Positions 13,061 to 24,700 of a stretch of DNA of 64,000 bases are shown here, piece after piece. Position numbers and translations under genes: made by a program. Each line of letters starts with the position of its first letter. Positions within the stretch are counted from its first letter, which is position 1. The notes under the pieces are model-generated. The model saw only the letters and a list, made by a program, of their open reading frames with translations, did no database searches and had not been told where the DNA came from. Source of the DNA: Dolomedes plantarius (lineage: Eukaryota; Arthropoda; Arachnida; Araneae; Dolomedidae); NCBI GenBank assembly GCA_907164885.2, contig OU015496.1, forward strand, positions 163,853,850 to 163,917,849, in the 5' to 3' direction.

Positions 13061-13667
13061 CACGCTCTCTGAAATTTCACCGGACAGCATCGCTCCTCGA
13101 AATTAATTTTCAAGAAGGAGCATGTAGAACAAACCACATAGCACACAATTTCACGACAAAAATCGATGAGTGCGATATGAAATCTCACATACGAGTAGTC
13201 GTGCCAAACTGAAATCTACATTTGCGAACCACCCCTCAAACATGTATATTTTTTTACTATTATTATTATTCCCCACGCACTTTTTTTCCCTTTTTTTACG
13301 GGGTACACAAGCTCAGGTGTCGCAGTCAAACGAAGGGCAGTTGAGGGGGCTGCAGATCACAGGAGGGCGGGAGGGGGTGACCGAAGGAACCGGTACCGAG
13401 GGGGAAGAAAAAAAAACCATCGTGTTTGTCTGGATGTCCGGCAGACGTGGGTAGAGATTACTTACAAGGGAGGGGCTATTAACTCCGCAAGGCTCTATAG
13501 AACTTTTTTTTTCTTTTTTCTTGTTTTTTTTTTTTTTTTTGTATGTGACCCAAACCGAGAGGTCCGCAGATTTTGAATGCCACTAGAAGCGGGGTGGTCA
13601 CGGCCAAATCTGTGAGGCTTGCGAGGTAAACAGTGGGTATCCCATGCGCGGAAGAACTGATTTAGTA

Positions 13668-14173
13668 CAGTGAAACCTCTGTATTTAGGATTCAAAGGGA
13701 CTTGCACTAAACCAGTAGTTTCCAACCGGTGGTCCGCCAGAGCCTCGGGAGTGGTCCGGCACCACATATAAAAAAGTTGCCCAATAAATGGGGATTTTGA
13801 AAGCGATGTTCATTCAACTAGATGGGCCGAATATATCCGATGACTATAAGGTGTTAAGTTAAAATTTCTGGAAAGTTTAACAGAATTTTTTTATTATTAG
13901 AATACTATACAAAATAATTTTCATACTCCCGGAAGGTCCCCCCCCCCCCCTCAAGTTGGTGAGGGTAGGGTTGGTGGTCCCCACATGGTTCAGTTTCTGT
14001 ACTAGTGTTCCGCAGACTTCTACGAGTTGGGAACCACTGCACTTAAACGATAAGTGCGGGAAAACTATAGATGCGGGAACATAACAAAGAAATATTACCA
14101 TCGGGACTGGATGAAATAATCGACACTTACGGGAAAACGATTGTCCGGGGAACGATTGATTGAGATTCCACTG
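13668..14173. mobile_element. pogo/Tigger-like element flanked by TA, split by a nested hAT
   Basis: The left end TA|CAGTGAAACCTCTGTA and the inverted right end TA|CAGTGGAATCTCAAT are the termini of a pogo/Tigger-type Tc1-mariner element with TA target duplication. Repeated GCGGGAAAAC/ACGGGAAAAC motifs lie near the right end. The hAT MITE at 13713-14039 has inserted into it. Confidence 0.7.
13713..14039. mobile_element. hAT MITE nested in the pogo-like element
   Basis: The left end CAGTAGTTTCCAACC and the inverted right end CAGTGGTTCCCAACTC are typical hAT termini (CAGTGGTTCTCAACC class). Flanks CACTAAAC and CACTTAAA(C) agree apart from a small indel. C-runs occur at 13941-13950. Confidence 0.85.
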
Positions 14174-15423
14174 TAGTTCAAAAAAGAAAAAACCGAACAG
14201 TGCGGAATATTCCAGACCTCATTTTTTTTTTAAAAATTTTAATTTAAAAAAAGAAAAAAAAAGAATGTTAGGAAATAAAGAATTTCTCCTTTTCAAATTA
14301 CAGTTCACAGAATGCGGTGGTCAAATCAGGCTAGTCGTTTATCCTCCCCAACCTCCGAAAACTTTTTTTTTTTTTTAAGAGAATAAAAACCGTTAAAAAA
14401 TGCTGCCGATTGTAAGTGTATCAGAGCGTGAAACAAAATCATGTTTTAATCATAACATATCGCACGTGAGTCGTATAACTCAATCCTATTCTACTATTAA
14501 AAGTTTCAGTCCATTATAAATTTGCTTTACATCGGAATAACTCCTGAAATACTTAAAAAAAGATTAAATCCATGCAATTATTCGTTAATAACAATAAATA
14601 AATATTAAAACAAAAACTAAATAAAAATATAAGTAAAAACCCAATGCGTTTATTACAAATAACGAAGATACCTGTTTATTGTGTCTGTTACATCTGTAAT
14701 GCTCAACTATTTCCATTTAAAAATGAGTTATTAATCATCTTCCCATTTCCCCTTACAATGAGAGTTCCAAAAGAGTATTCCTGTGTTATGACCTTGGTAA
14801 CCACTGTGAATGTTTACAGTTCCTGTGGCACTTAAAAATTACAAATGTTCTCGCTGTTATAAGATTTAGCGCACTTTTAACGGTATTCAGATGCTGCAGT
14901 TTTTCGTCTAGCAAAAAATAAATAAATCGCGGCCAAATGCTTCAAAACGCCAAAAGGCGTCTGGAGCAGGGCTCGATCGCCAACTAAAACACGCCAAATC
15001 GTACGGCGCAGATTTAAAAAAAGAGAAAAAAGTTCTCTCTCTCTCCGTGGGAGTCTCTGACCACCACGTGGTACAACAGATGTGCGGCTGTGACGCCACT
15101 GAGAGACATACGATAGTTGCCCATCTGGGTTGACCACATTTGCGGCGAAAGGTCATTACTTCGCACACAGGCGCTCGTGTTCTGTCGCCATGCCGTACGG
15201 ATTTAACGATTTCGATGGCTAGATTTTCGTAACGTTGTCCGCCTCTCTGAAACATATTTTTTTACATCCTCATAAATTGTGATATGATTCGAAATGCGGA
15301 TATCAGGAAATACAACTGATCACTGTACTCATCCCTCGTTGTGAAGTTATGCTTGATAACGCACCTGAGTTACTTCTTTAATTCCATTTAAAATTTCAAT
15401 AAATCTCTAAAACCTCTCTCTCT

Positions 15424-15491
15424 GAATGTAATATAGTGTACGCTTGTTACAACCGAATGACGTTGTAACAAGCATACACTATATTACATTC
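15424..15491. repeat. Near-perfect 68-nt hairpin, 30-bp arms, 8-nt loop
   Basis: Arms 15424-15453 and 15462-15491 are inverted copies differing at one of 30 positions, around the loop CGAATGAC. It could be a minimal MITE (palindromic foldback) or, if transcribed, a precursor of small RNA. No known microRNA was recognised in either arm and no target duplication is obvious. Confidence 0.9.
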
Positions 15492-16534
15492 ACGTTTTGA
15501 CATAAATATCGTTAACCTGAAACATGTAATCAAGTCTAGGAGGAGAGAAAAAAATTTTACATCCTGATAATATGGCATCAAAAGCAGTCATAAACCCAGA
15601 GTGGCCCATTTCAGTGCTCATCTAAAAAGCTTTTACAGCTAAACATTAGAAACAATAATCAGTTAAGAGTATCTTTTTAACCCAACCGCGTGGTAACTAT
15701 AGGGTAAACTGTATAAAGTTTATTTATATAAGTATTTTTAACTCAAAGCAAGATTAAGGGAATTAAAGTGAACATGGTAATACAATTTTATACTACCAGA
15801 CGTGGCATTCCAACTAATGTATTTCACCGGCGAAAAAAATACGCAGCATGAGTTAAGTTCTACATTGAATTTGGAACGGACCTTCCGAAACAGTATCAAC
15901 AGACAGCCTCTTCAAACGAACCGCGTATAGTGAGGAAAAACTACATTAAATCAATATTTATACAAATATTGTTAGTTGCACGTAGTAGCACAGGAGTAGA
16001 GTATTTTTTTTTTAAATTTAATTTATTCATTTATTTATTTTTTTTTGTGTGTGTGGTCTGCGAGCATAAATATGGTGCTGATGTACCAGCTGAGATATAA
16101 TTAGAAAAATGACAAACTTTTAACACAAGGTTAGCATTAGCTCTAACAATTATAGATTCTAATTGAGAAGAAATATTAATTTTACAAAATAAAATAAACA
16201 GCGCTCTGACCTACCGTAAACAATCAGTGGAAGCAGAATAAAGTTTAAACTAATGCCTTAGCAGCGGAAATATTTACAATCGTACTTATAATTAAAGAGG
16301 GGAGGAGTTCAGATATGTCGTGGGGCTGCATGTAGTTGCAAGCCTTTCAAAGGAATTTTTACATCAGCAAGTTTGTTTTAATGCTGGACTGTTCGTAATT
16401 CTAAGAATTCTTAAAAAAGTTTAACAGATATTTTACCTGTAGTACATTGGAATTGGGAGTGCCAGCAAAACCTCTTTCTATGTAGCAGTACATTACAAGT
16501 ACTTGTTTTTCTTATTACTTTGAAAAAATATGGG

Positions 16535-16600
16535 GTCCCAAAACTCGAACCGAGCACCAAGTCCAGAGATAACTCGTTAGGATTCTGGCCTTTGTCTTTC
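16535..16600 (-). repeat. tRNA-like SINE fragment
   Basis: On the minus strand CTAACGAGTTATCTCTGGAC leads to GGTGCTCGGTTCGAGTTTTG, containing the B-box match GGTTCGAGT. No complete tRNA fold was seen. Confidence 0.4.
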
Positions 16601-18673
16601 TCTTCATGCGTGACGTATTTAAACACTTGAGACGCTAACTTCCCTGCAAAAAGTAAATGCTCAGGGTGTGGCGAATGTTAGTTAAAGAATAAGAGGGGGG
16701 GCGGGGGTTAGAAAACGTAATAAAAGCCATTTTGGCGAGATTTTATTTATTTATTCATCTATTCATTTTATGCGTTTTCAGCATTGTCTTAATCTAAAAA
16801 GCTTTTAAAATACACAAACACAGGATCAGGTGACGCTTTTCATTTCCATTTTTTAACTAATTGAATTCATTCACTTCAGCCACATGTAAAAACTATTTTT
16901 ATTTTCATTTATTTATTTAATTATTTTAATGCCTTGGGCTAGGGAAATGACGCGATCTTGATTTTAGCGACGTCCAAAATAATAAAAAGAGAAAAATTAA
17001 AGGCAAGTCTTTGAAAAGACGCCAAATTACACCCTTGAAAATTTTAGCCACAAAGTACGAAAAAAAAAAAAGCTTAATTTTAAACTTTTTTTTTCTTTCC
17101 TTAAATATGCCAAAAAAAACATTCTATCAAACGCACTTGACTGCTAAATTTCAGTCATTTTCGAGATGACGGTACACAAATTTCCCGCAATTAAACGAAA
17201 ATCAACGGGAGTAACACGAAGACAAGGCCTTAAGGAGGGGGAATTGCAACCGTTCTGCACATGCAGAGTTGCTCTATATACACAACACACCCCCATCAAC
17301 ACTCGATAAATACGGGATCCTCGGCTGAACAATGAAAGTAGCACTTTTTAAACGATTCAGCGACTCGGTAGAGAGCGAAAACGAAGAGATTTATGTTTAT
17401 TTAAAAAATAAACAAACATGTTACACCGAAACGAGGAGCGAGAGAGAGGCACATACAGTAGTTTATGTCGGAGGCAGGTGAAACGCGTGCCTCCGTTTTG
17501 GAAACTTGCCATCCCCTCCACCCCTCTCTTTTTTTCCCTCTCCTTCCAAAAAGGATGTTACAGGCAAAAGGAGGGGAGCGGAGCTGATGTCACTTCCGTT
17601 CGGCACCGTTATATAGCGGCGTCTTGGAACAACGCAACGCGGGGATTACGGGACGCATTACGTAACTTTTCGAACATTACCGCTGCACCATCACTATGGG
17701 AAGGGAATCAGGTATGATATTTTCCCGATAGATGTTTCACTTTTATTCTTTTTTTCCCCCTTCTCAGTACTTGCTGCAGTAGAAAGGTGCGAATCGAATA
17801 CCGCTCATCAACAAGAAAAGCCAGAACTACGAACACAAGGTTCTTAAGCAGAAACACTTGGTATGTATAGGTTGGAGGTGAAAAGATCTCTAGGTACGCT
17901 GACATGCATCCAAGGAAGGAACAGACATTCTCGTATATGTCATGGTCCGTTTTCAACCAGTTGAGACTCTTCAGTAAGACACAGGTAGAAAATCATCCAA
18001 GTTTTATTGTTTTTACCAGTGGAGTATTGGAGCATTTTCTAGCCCATTTACTATCCCCAGTGGAGAACAATTTCTCCATTATTATGGCACAAAATGTAAA
18101 CAAGAAAAAATTAAACAGAAAAAAATAGCAAATGTCCGCAGAGCATAAATTTGCAAAAGCAATACGAGTGCAACATCAAATGGTGGAGTTGGCAAGCGCA
18201 ATATCTCATATTATGAAGGTTCGTGTTTAATGTTTTTACGAGCATGGCCATCGTAAGTACATCTTAAGCGCAACCCAAGCCCCTCCTCAGATCTCATACC
18301 CTTGACATTTGCGGCCATCGGCATTACTCCCCGATCTCCGACTTGGTTTCTGAAGGTCAACTTAGATGTCTGTCCCAAAGTGGATTATAGTTCGATTTTC
18401 AAAAAGAGTAAATATCTAGTTTTCAGAAGCCCGGGCAAGACGACGTGTGATTACAGTGATAGTATACTAGTCTAACAGCGGAAATAGGGAAGAGAAAAAA
18501 AAATCTGACATCGACAACGATCTACCACTCATCCCTCTCCCCGGTCCACGCAAAATCTATTGTATTTCAGAAAGAATATAAATTACGTTGTAAAATCAAG
18601 GAACGTTTCTAACAACGAAATTTCAGAGTAATAAATACGAAATCTAGTGAAAATAACACTGATTACTCAAAGG

Positions 18674-18913
18674 TAGCGGTTGCCAACCTCTTAAAGCATA
18701 ACGACACCCCCCCCCCCCCCAAAAAAAAAAAAAAAAAAGAAAAAAGTAAGATAATCAAAAAAGAACACTTTGCGACTCCCATCCCAAGACCAAAACTTGA
18801 TAACAATAATTAAAAATAAATGCAGGAGCGACTAATTCAAACTCTTAAGATGTCTTAATAGCGAACTTTCGCTACCCCCCTGAAGGTCGCGGTTCCCAAG
18901 TTGAGAAACGTTG
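18674..18913. mobile_element. hAT MITE, 240 bp
   Basis: The left end TAGCGGTTGCCAACC and the inverted right end CAACGTTTCTCAACTTGG match the CAGCGGTTCTCAACC class. Flanks CTCAAAGG and CTCTATGG agree at six of eight. Contains a C-run followed by an A-run at 18707-18738. Confidence 0.8.
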
Positions 18914-19439
18914 CTCTATGGAATTCGACATAAGTCTAACTCTGCTAAGCAAAGCAAAACGCCTAGGTCTATTTTGTGTTCATAAAGTTGAAGTTCTCAA
19001 ACAATGCCAAAGATAGACTCATAACATTTCTCTTCAGTAACGAAACAATCGATTAGTTTCCGTTATCATGACCAGAGAATCGCGACAACCGTTCGTTACA
19101 CACGATTGGGAAAATTCTAACACGTAACCGGAATGTTATCGAAGTTCCCGAAACCTGATAGATGTACGTAATCGAATCGTTACGCTTTTGGTGTCAGGCG
19201 ATTATTTGCACGTAAAAATGAAAGTGTGGCGACAAGCAACAACTTTGATTCGGAATAAGAAAATTAATGGAACGAACAAAGAGAATCGAAGAACCAGCAT
19301 CTTCCTGAGGAGAAATTATTCTTGATGAAATAAAAATGTTTTTCTTATTTATTCTTCATGGTTTTTAAAATTTTACATTCATACATGTAAATGTATAATT
19401 TAGAATTAAAATTTTTTCCCCACCTGACGTAGAGTATTA

Positions 19440-20600
19440 AATTTTCTTCCTCAGTACGCGATTTTCTGGTGGAGTTTATAGTTATCTTCTACCCTAGCAT
19501 GATTTATATACTGAACAACATTTTTCATATCAATATTCCCGATATGCCTGATTGATACGTTACCCAAAAGGTTATGCTGTATTATAAGATAAATATTTGC
19601 TAGAATAGATGAAACCGTACCTCGAAATTCTTAAATTTTAATGTAATCGCTGAAAAACACACTTACAGGGGGGGGGGTCGCAATATTCCAAAAAGGAAAT
19701 TAATCTTAATAAAAACGTAGCAAATGTACATTTTAAATGTTTTTTTTCCTCTTAGCGTCCGCAATATTGCAAAATATTTCCAACCTTCTTTGTCCCTAAA
19801 TTCTCAGTTTTCTAGAGTGGAATTTACAATTTCTATAACTACATTTACTACAAGCATGAAATGTATTATACCCCTTTAAGTTATATCAATGCTCTCAATG
19901 ACTAGTTAATACGTAATCGAAGTGTAACGTGCAGTACCAGCATAGGCGTAGCATTGTGGGGGGGGGGGGGGGGGGACGTGTCCCACCCAACTTAACTTGA
20001 AATAAATTAAAATGTTAATATAAGTTCAGTTAAAATCAGAAAATTGTAGGAAACTTTTAAGAAAGTTGGTTTTTATCCGATTTTTCAAACTGTGAAACTG
20101 AACATTTCGATAATGTCTTTAGCCTTAACATAGTTTTTAACAATGATATGATCCATAACAAAATTCGATGCTATATTTTTTTCTCATTTTATTTATAGTA
20201 TGTTTTTTCTCACTGTATAGCTTTTGAATACTACTCAAATATCTATTCTATTGTTATTCAATTTCAAAAATCATAATATTTCGTATTTTCAGGACCGTCC
20301 GGTAGTGAATGCGCTGAGGAGGGCCCTAACTGAATTCGATTCATGCCCCCCCCCCAAAAAAAATAAATAAATAAATAAATAAAAATAAAAATTAGAAGCA
20401 CGCTATGCCTATGAGTACCAGGGATTTCTTTGCATGAAAAGGCGAGAGCGTACAACCAATAAATAGCCTCAGTCCGAAATTCGCAATATTTTTTGAAAAC
20501 TAATCAAACTTTTTTTTTCCATCTGTAGAATATTGTGAAATATTTTCACAACTCTTATCTCTAATCTCTCAAGTATCGATTTTATGGTAAACAGATTTTA
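19440..20600 (+). repeat. Diverged tandem repeat, ~3 units, split by a MITE
   Basis: The block TTCCTCAGTACGCGATTTTC..GGAGTTTATAGTT at about 19450 recurs as TTCTCAGTTTTCTAGAGTGG..TTTACA at about 19800 and as TCTCAAGTATCGATTTTATGG at about 20565. GCAATATT..AAAATATTTCCAAC at 19761 and GAATATTGTGAAATATTTTC at 20528 precede the last two. The period is about 350 then about 290 bp once the 481-bp insertion is removed. Confidence 0.5.
19941..20413. mobile_element. hAT MITE, 473 bp, perfect 8-bp target duplication
   Basis: The left end CATAGGCGTAGCATTG and the inverted right end CATAGGCATAGCGTGC match; AGTACCAG flanks both sides (19933-19940, 20414-20421). It has a G-run near the left end and C-run plus (AAAT)n near the right. 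It interrupts the diverged tandem repeat at 19440-20600. Confidence 0.92.
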
Positions 20601-20689
20601 TGATTTTCCCCTACAAATATAGAAATAAGAACCTTCCGTCAGATTCTAATAACGATGAAATAAAATTAAAATGCTTGTGCTTCCAGTGA

Positions 20690-21030
20690 AACTGCTGACA
20701 GTTACAAACATATTCTCCTTCGTGAAAATTTGGAGCTCCGGGCGGGATCTGCTGTCTTCCTCCCAAAGCCTCAACCGTGGAGCCCGATCGGCTGTGGAAG
20801 AAGGCACACGGCCATTTTCTCCTGAGCGTCTCCTCACGACAACCGTGCCCACATGTACGTATCCGTGTTGATACAGAGACCGCTGGGCGCATTCCCGTGC
20901 TAATGTGATTGGACAGCGAGCAGCTGAAACGCGCGGTGTCCGACTACCATCATCATTGCCCGGGTTTTTATAGGGAAGGTCATTACGATGCGAGTGACGG
21001 TGGGTCTGCCAGCCTCCATCATGCTGGGCA
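20690..21030. promoter_or_regulatory. CpG-rich patch
   Basis: A GC-richer block immediately left of the tandem repeat at 21268. Overlapping frames of up to 148 codons occur on opposite strands with no recognisable domain. Candidate regulatory DNA. Confidence 0.22.
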
Positions 21031-21267
21031 CAGCCAGGAAGAAAGAAAAGAAAAAAAAAATGAAAGAGGACTGAGTAATTACGAGTGTTCACCTGTCGGT
21101 GGAGTCCAACCCCAAGTAAAGCGAGCTGCAGGACAAGGGCTTTTGGCTTTGGTACACGTAAACATGCGAGTAACTACGCAGAGTAACACAAAAGAATCCA
21201 CAGATAACAAAATAGCACACGAGAACAAGCGAGTAACAGCGCGAAATAACAAGTAAAATCTCTCAAA

Positions 21268-21725
21268 CAAACAATATCATGAAATTAACGAATCTGCAAA
21301 TGATGCCTGTAATAGAATTAATACACAATTTTATTTTTATTTTTTAAGGAGTAATTTCTAGATTAGGGTTTCTCAAACTTACTTTGTCTCAGAACCCTAA
21401 TTAGTGAAAAACGAGAAGACAGAAAAAAAATCAAATAACACTATTCTATGAAACTGACGTACTTGCAAATGATTCCTGCACTAAAATTAACACATAATTT
21501 TTTTTTATTCTTATTTTTAAAGAATGACCTCCAGGACAAAGGTTCCTAAACTTATTTTGTTGCGGCATCCTTATAAACGAAAAACGGGAAAACAAACACA
21601 CACACACACACTCTGTACAAGATTTCCCGCTTATTTCTTTACTTTTTATGAAATTATAAATCAGAGATTCCCAACTTACTTTATCGCGGAACCCAAATAA
21701 ATGAAAAACAGAAACAGGATTTTAA
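21268..21725 (+). repeat. Tandem repeat, ~2.8 units of ~163 bp, each with a hAT-terminus-like motif
   Basis: Units start near 21268, 21432 and 21593. Units 1 and 2 share GCAAATGATKCCTG followed by ATTAACACATAATTTT. All three carry a motif like GGTTYYCAAACTTAYTTTGT and CGGAACCC, at about 21366, 21541 and 21665. That motif resembles the CAGGGGTTCTCAACCT ends of hAT elements. A (CA)n run at 21596-21612 lies in unit 3. Confidence 0.8.
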
Positions 21726-24700
21726 GAACACAGCTTCCTAAAATCTACCATAAAAAATAATTAACGAAAATAAGCAAACAATTTTCACTAAACCGTGGAA
21801 TCTGTATTTTACCTCTATACAACCCGCGGCACCGTAATTTTAATAAGAAATTCAGCGCAACAAAAACTATTTTAATAAAATAATTTTTCTTATAAAAAGA
21901 TAAAACACTTGAAACGTTAAAAAAAACTCTACTTTTAATTGTCATTAATATGCAATTACTGTGAAACAATTTATAGAAAAGAAACCCTAATGCGAGGAAT
22001 ATTGCTAATAAATGGACTGCAGAACCTCTAAAAATGCAGTTTAACATTATATAATTTAACTCTAATGTAAGGTAGGAAGTACAGTCTAATGCCTTATTTA
22101 CTTTTTTTGCGCTAGCTATTTATAGAATAAAACAGATTTACACAAATATGGTGTTGGAAATTGTTAACAGAACTTGAATAGACCGTTTTAACGAAGCCCG
22201 ACGTATAAATATATCTATCGCACGGAAATTGTAGCCAAATTCAAATACCCAATGTAAATATTTTAAGAAGTTTGCAGATATATGCTTCTCGATATGATTT
22301 CAAATTTCAACCTCTAACTCCAGTTTAGAAGGAAGGCACCACTTAGAAAATGAAAGGGTTCGTATAATTTAATTTTGTTCCTTTAATAAGAACATAATAG
22401 TATCTTAAGTCGACATTTATCTCTTGTGGAAACGCCATTTAAAAAAATCAGTGAGTAAACTCCACATTAAAAAAAAAAAAAAAATCTTAAAACTTTTGAA
22501 ACAAGACCTAACATTGGGGATGAAATACCGGCTCAGTCAAAAGATAACTGTAGGTCTATTAAGGCTGCAATATACACCCGTAATAGTCACGAAATATATA
22601 TTTAAAAAAAAAAAAAATTCTTCCTCATTCACTCTCTATTGGACACAGTCACTCTCTGTACCCGCAAGTATACGGCACTTCCGTTTAAAAGGGTCGCCAA
22701 AAACTTATCTCACCTCATCAGTCAGGTGTTGAATTATAAGTTGCGTATAGAAAATATTTAAGAGCCCATAAAACAACTCAAGTAATAAAAAAAAAAAATT
22801 AATCGTCAAAAGGTTTCATCAGAGCCTCGGCGAATTTAGGAAGCCACCAACATTCCATTTTGGAACGCTTCGGGCAGTGTTTCCCTAACTGTTCTCAGGG
22901 AATAAATTCTGACTTCCCGAAGATAAACCACTAAAATAGATTTTAAGATCTTTATTTAACCACATATCTCCTCCATACTTAATATGGAGTACTACATTAA
23001 ATTTGTATTTATGATAAAATTGAACAGCACCTCTGTTTCCATTCGCGGTATTCTCTTATACAGAAAAATTAATACCATTGGCACAACCTCTCGTGGGTAA
23101 GGTCATAACCGCATCAAGTTAAGGTTAAAAACTTCCCCTTAGATACTAAACTCTGGAAAGAAGAGAAGATAATTACCGTAAAGTGCTTCATCAACACTCT
23201 CTTTTGTATACAATTTCACAGAATTAGGTTACGCTACGTCTAAAAACTTAATTCTGAGCGAGCAATGTAAAGTAAAGATCTAAAAAAATTAAATATAAAT
23301 CCGTATATGCTTTTCAATAATTGTTTGATTACGGTATGACTTACAGCGTTTATTTGAATTCCAATGACACGTATTTACTGAACAAACAGAATTCAAAATA
23401 AAGAAAAATTAAAATTACATTTAACACTCGATAAAACTAAACAAGCTAATTAAGATAAGGTGTAGTTTAATTTTAATGAATCCATCTGTTAAAATTCTTA
23501 AATTATTTGCAACTTAATTTAATCAAAAAATTAAAGTAAAAATTTACTTTCAATTTTATTTTTAAAAAATTGATTTAAATATTTTAATGTCAGATTAAAA
23601 TAAAATTTAATAAATGCATCAACGCATGTGCCGGAACAGCTGTTTACTTCCTTATTTCGCTCTTAAAAACAATTCCTTTGGCACAATATTTTTTTAAAAA
23701 TAGAGCTCAGCTCAAATTGAAGTTGTAATACGTAATTTGGAAACTCGCAAGTTAAAGGACACAATTTCAGATCCCAACTGGCAACTGCTAGCGAGAGCAC
23801 CCACGCCAGCCCCTACTTGTTTACGTTAGAAAGCGGAGAGTCAAAAATGAATTTCGGCCGATACACATGCGAGAGAGAAGAGCAAACGGCGCTGAGAAAA
23901 GAATCGCTGTTAAATAATCCGTTCATCACACGGGAGCTGTCGAAACAAGTTTTTTTTTCTTCTTCCTGCTCATAAATATGTAAGCGATGCATTAAAATCG
24001 GATCTCTCGCGCTTAAATACACATACACACGTCGATTGTGCGGCCATTTTCTGTCGGGCACGAGGCCTGCTGGGGGTGTCGGCGGCGATTAGCAAGAGTG
24101 AAAAAGTGAGTCAAGGTCTTCGAGCTGGACGTGACCTTAAATCGGACGCTTCACTGCGTAACTTCGAACGCTCTCTCGGATGGGACGCTCGCGCAGTTTG
24201 TGGTGGTGACACACAAAGGCAATTACGGGGTGTGAAGTCAGTTTTGCAGTGCTCAGGTTGCTGTGAAGCGTTTCTTTGTAATGGAGAGCACTAATGAGCC
24301 AGTATCGCCAACCCAATATCGCCGAAAATGTCCCTTGAGCGTGCACCTTCCGGGCAGTGCGGAATAGCTTTTCGGAAAATATCCAGTGTTTTCACACAAT
24401 AGGAAAAATCTCCTTGTTTGCTATAGTAGGAAGGGAGGTTGTCGTGGTATTACTTACATGACATTTGTTGAGTCATTAAAAAAAAGAGAAGAAAATAAAG
24501 ATCCTTAAAATCCATGGTAAATATTCAGTTTCGGACTTGTTTCGAACTAATAAATCTGTGCAAAAATTTCAAAAGATTAATTAAGTGATCAATCAATTCT
24601 AATTTGCTACTTAGACTTTGGTCGTCATAACTACTCTTCAGTTTCGAATTTTCCAACGAATCATATTTTTTTTTTTTCTAAGCTTAAAATTCAATTCCAA

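Larger units (their letters stand above)
14174..18673. other. No gene seen: non-coding DNA with a hairpin, a tRNA-like fragment and two GC-richer patches
   Basis: Apart from the hairpin at 15424 and the fragment at 16535, GC-richer patches lie at 14930-15240 and 17410-17690, the latter with frames that show no domain. The rest is AT-rich with T-runs. Confidence 0.45.

Noticed and set aside
20646..21092. 148-codon minus-strand frame with overlapping frames on the other strand
   Set aside because: No domain or splice context; multiple overlapping frames are what a CpG-rich patch with few stop codons produces.
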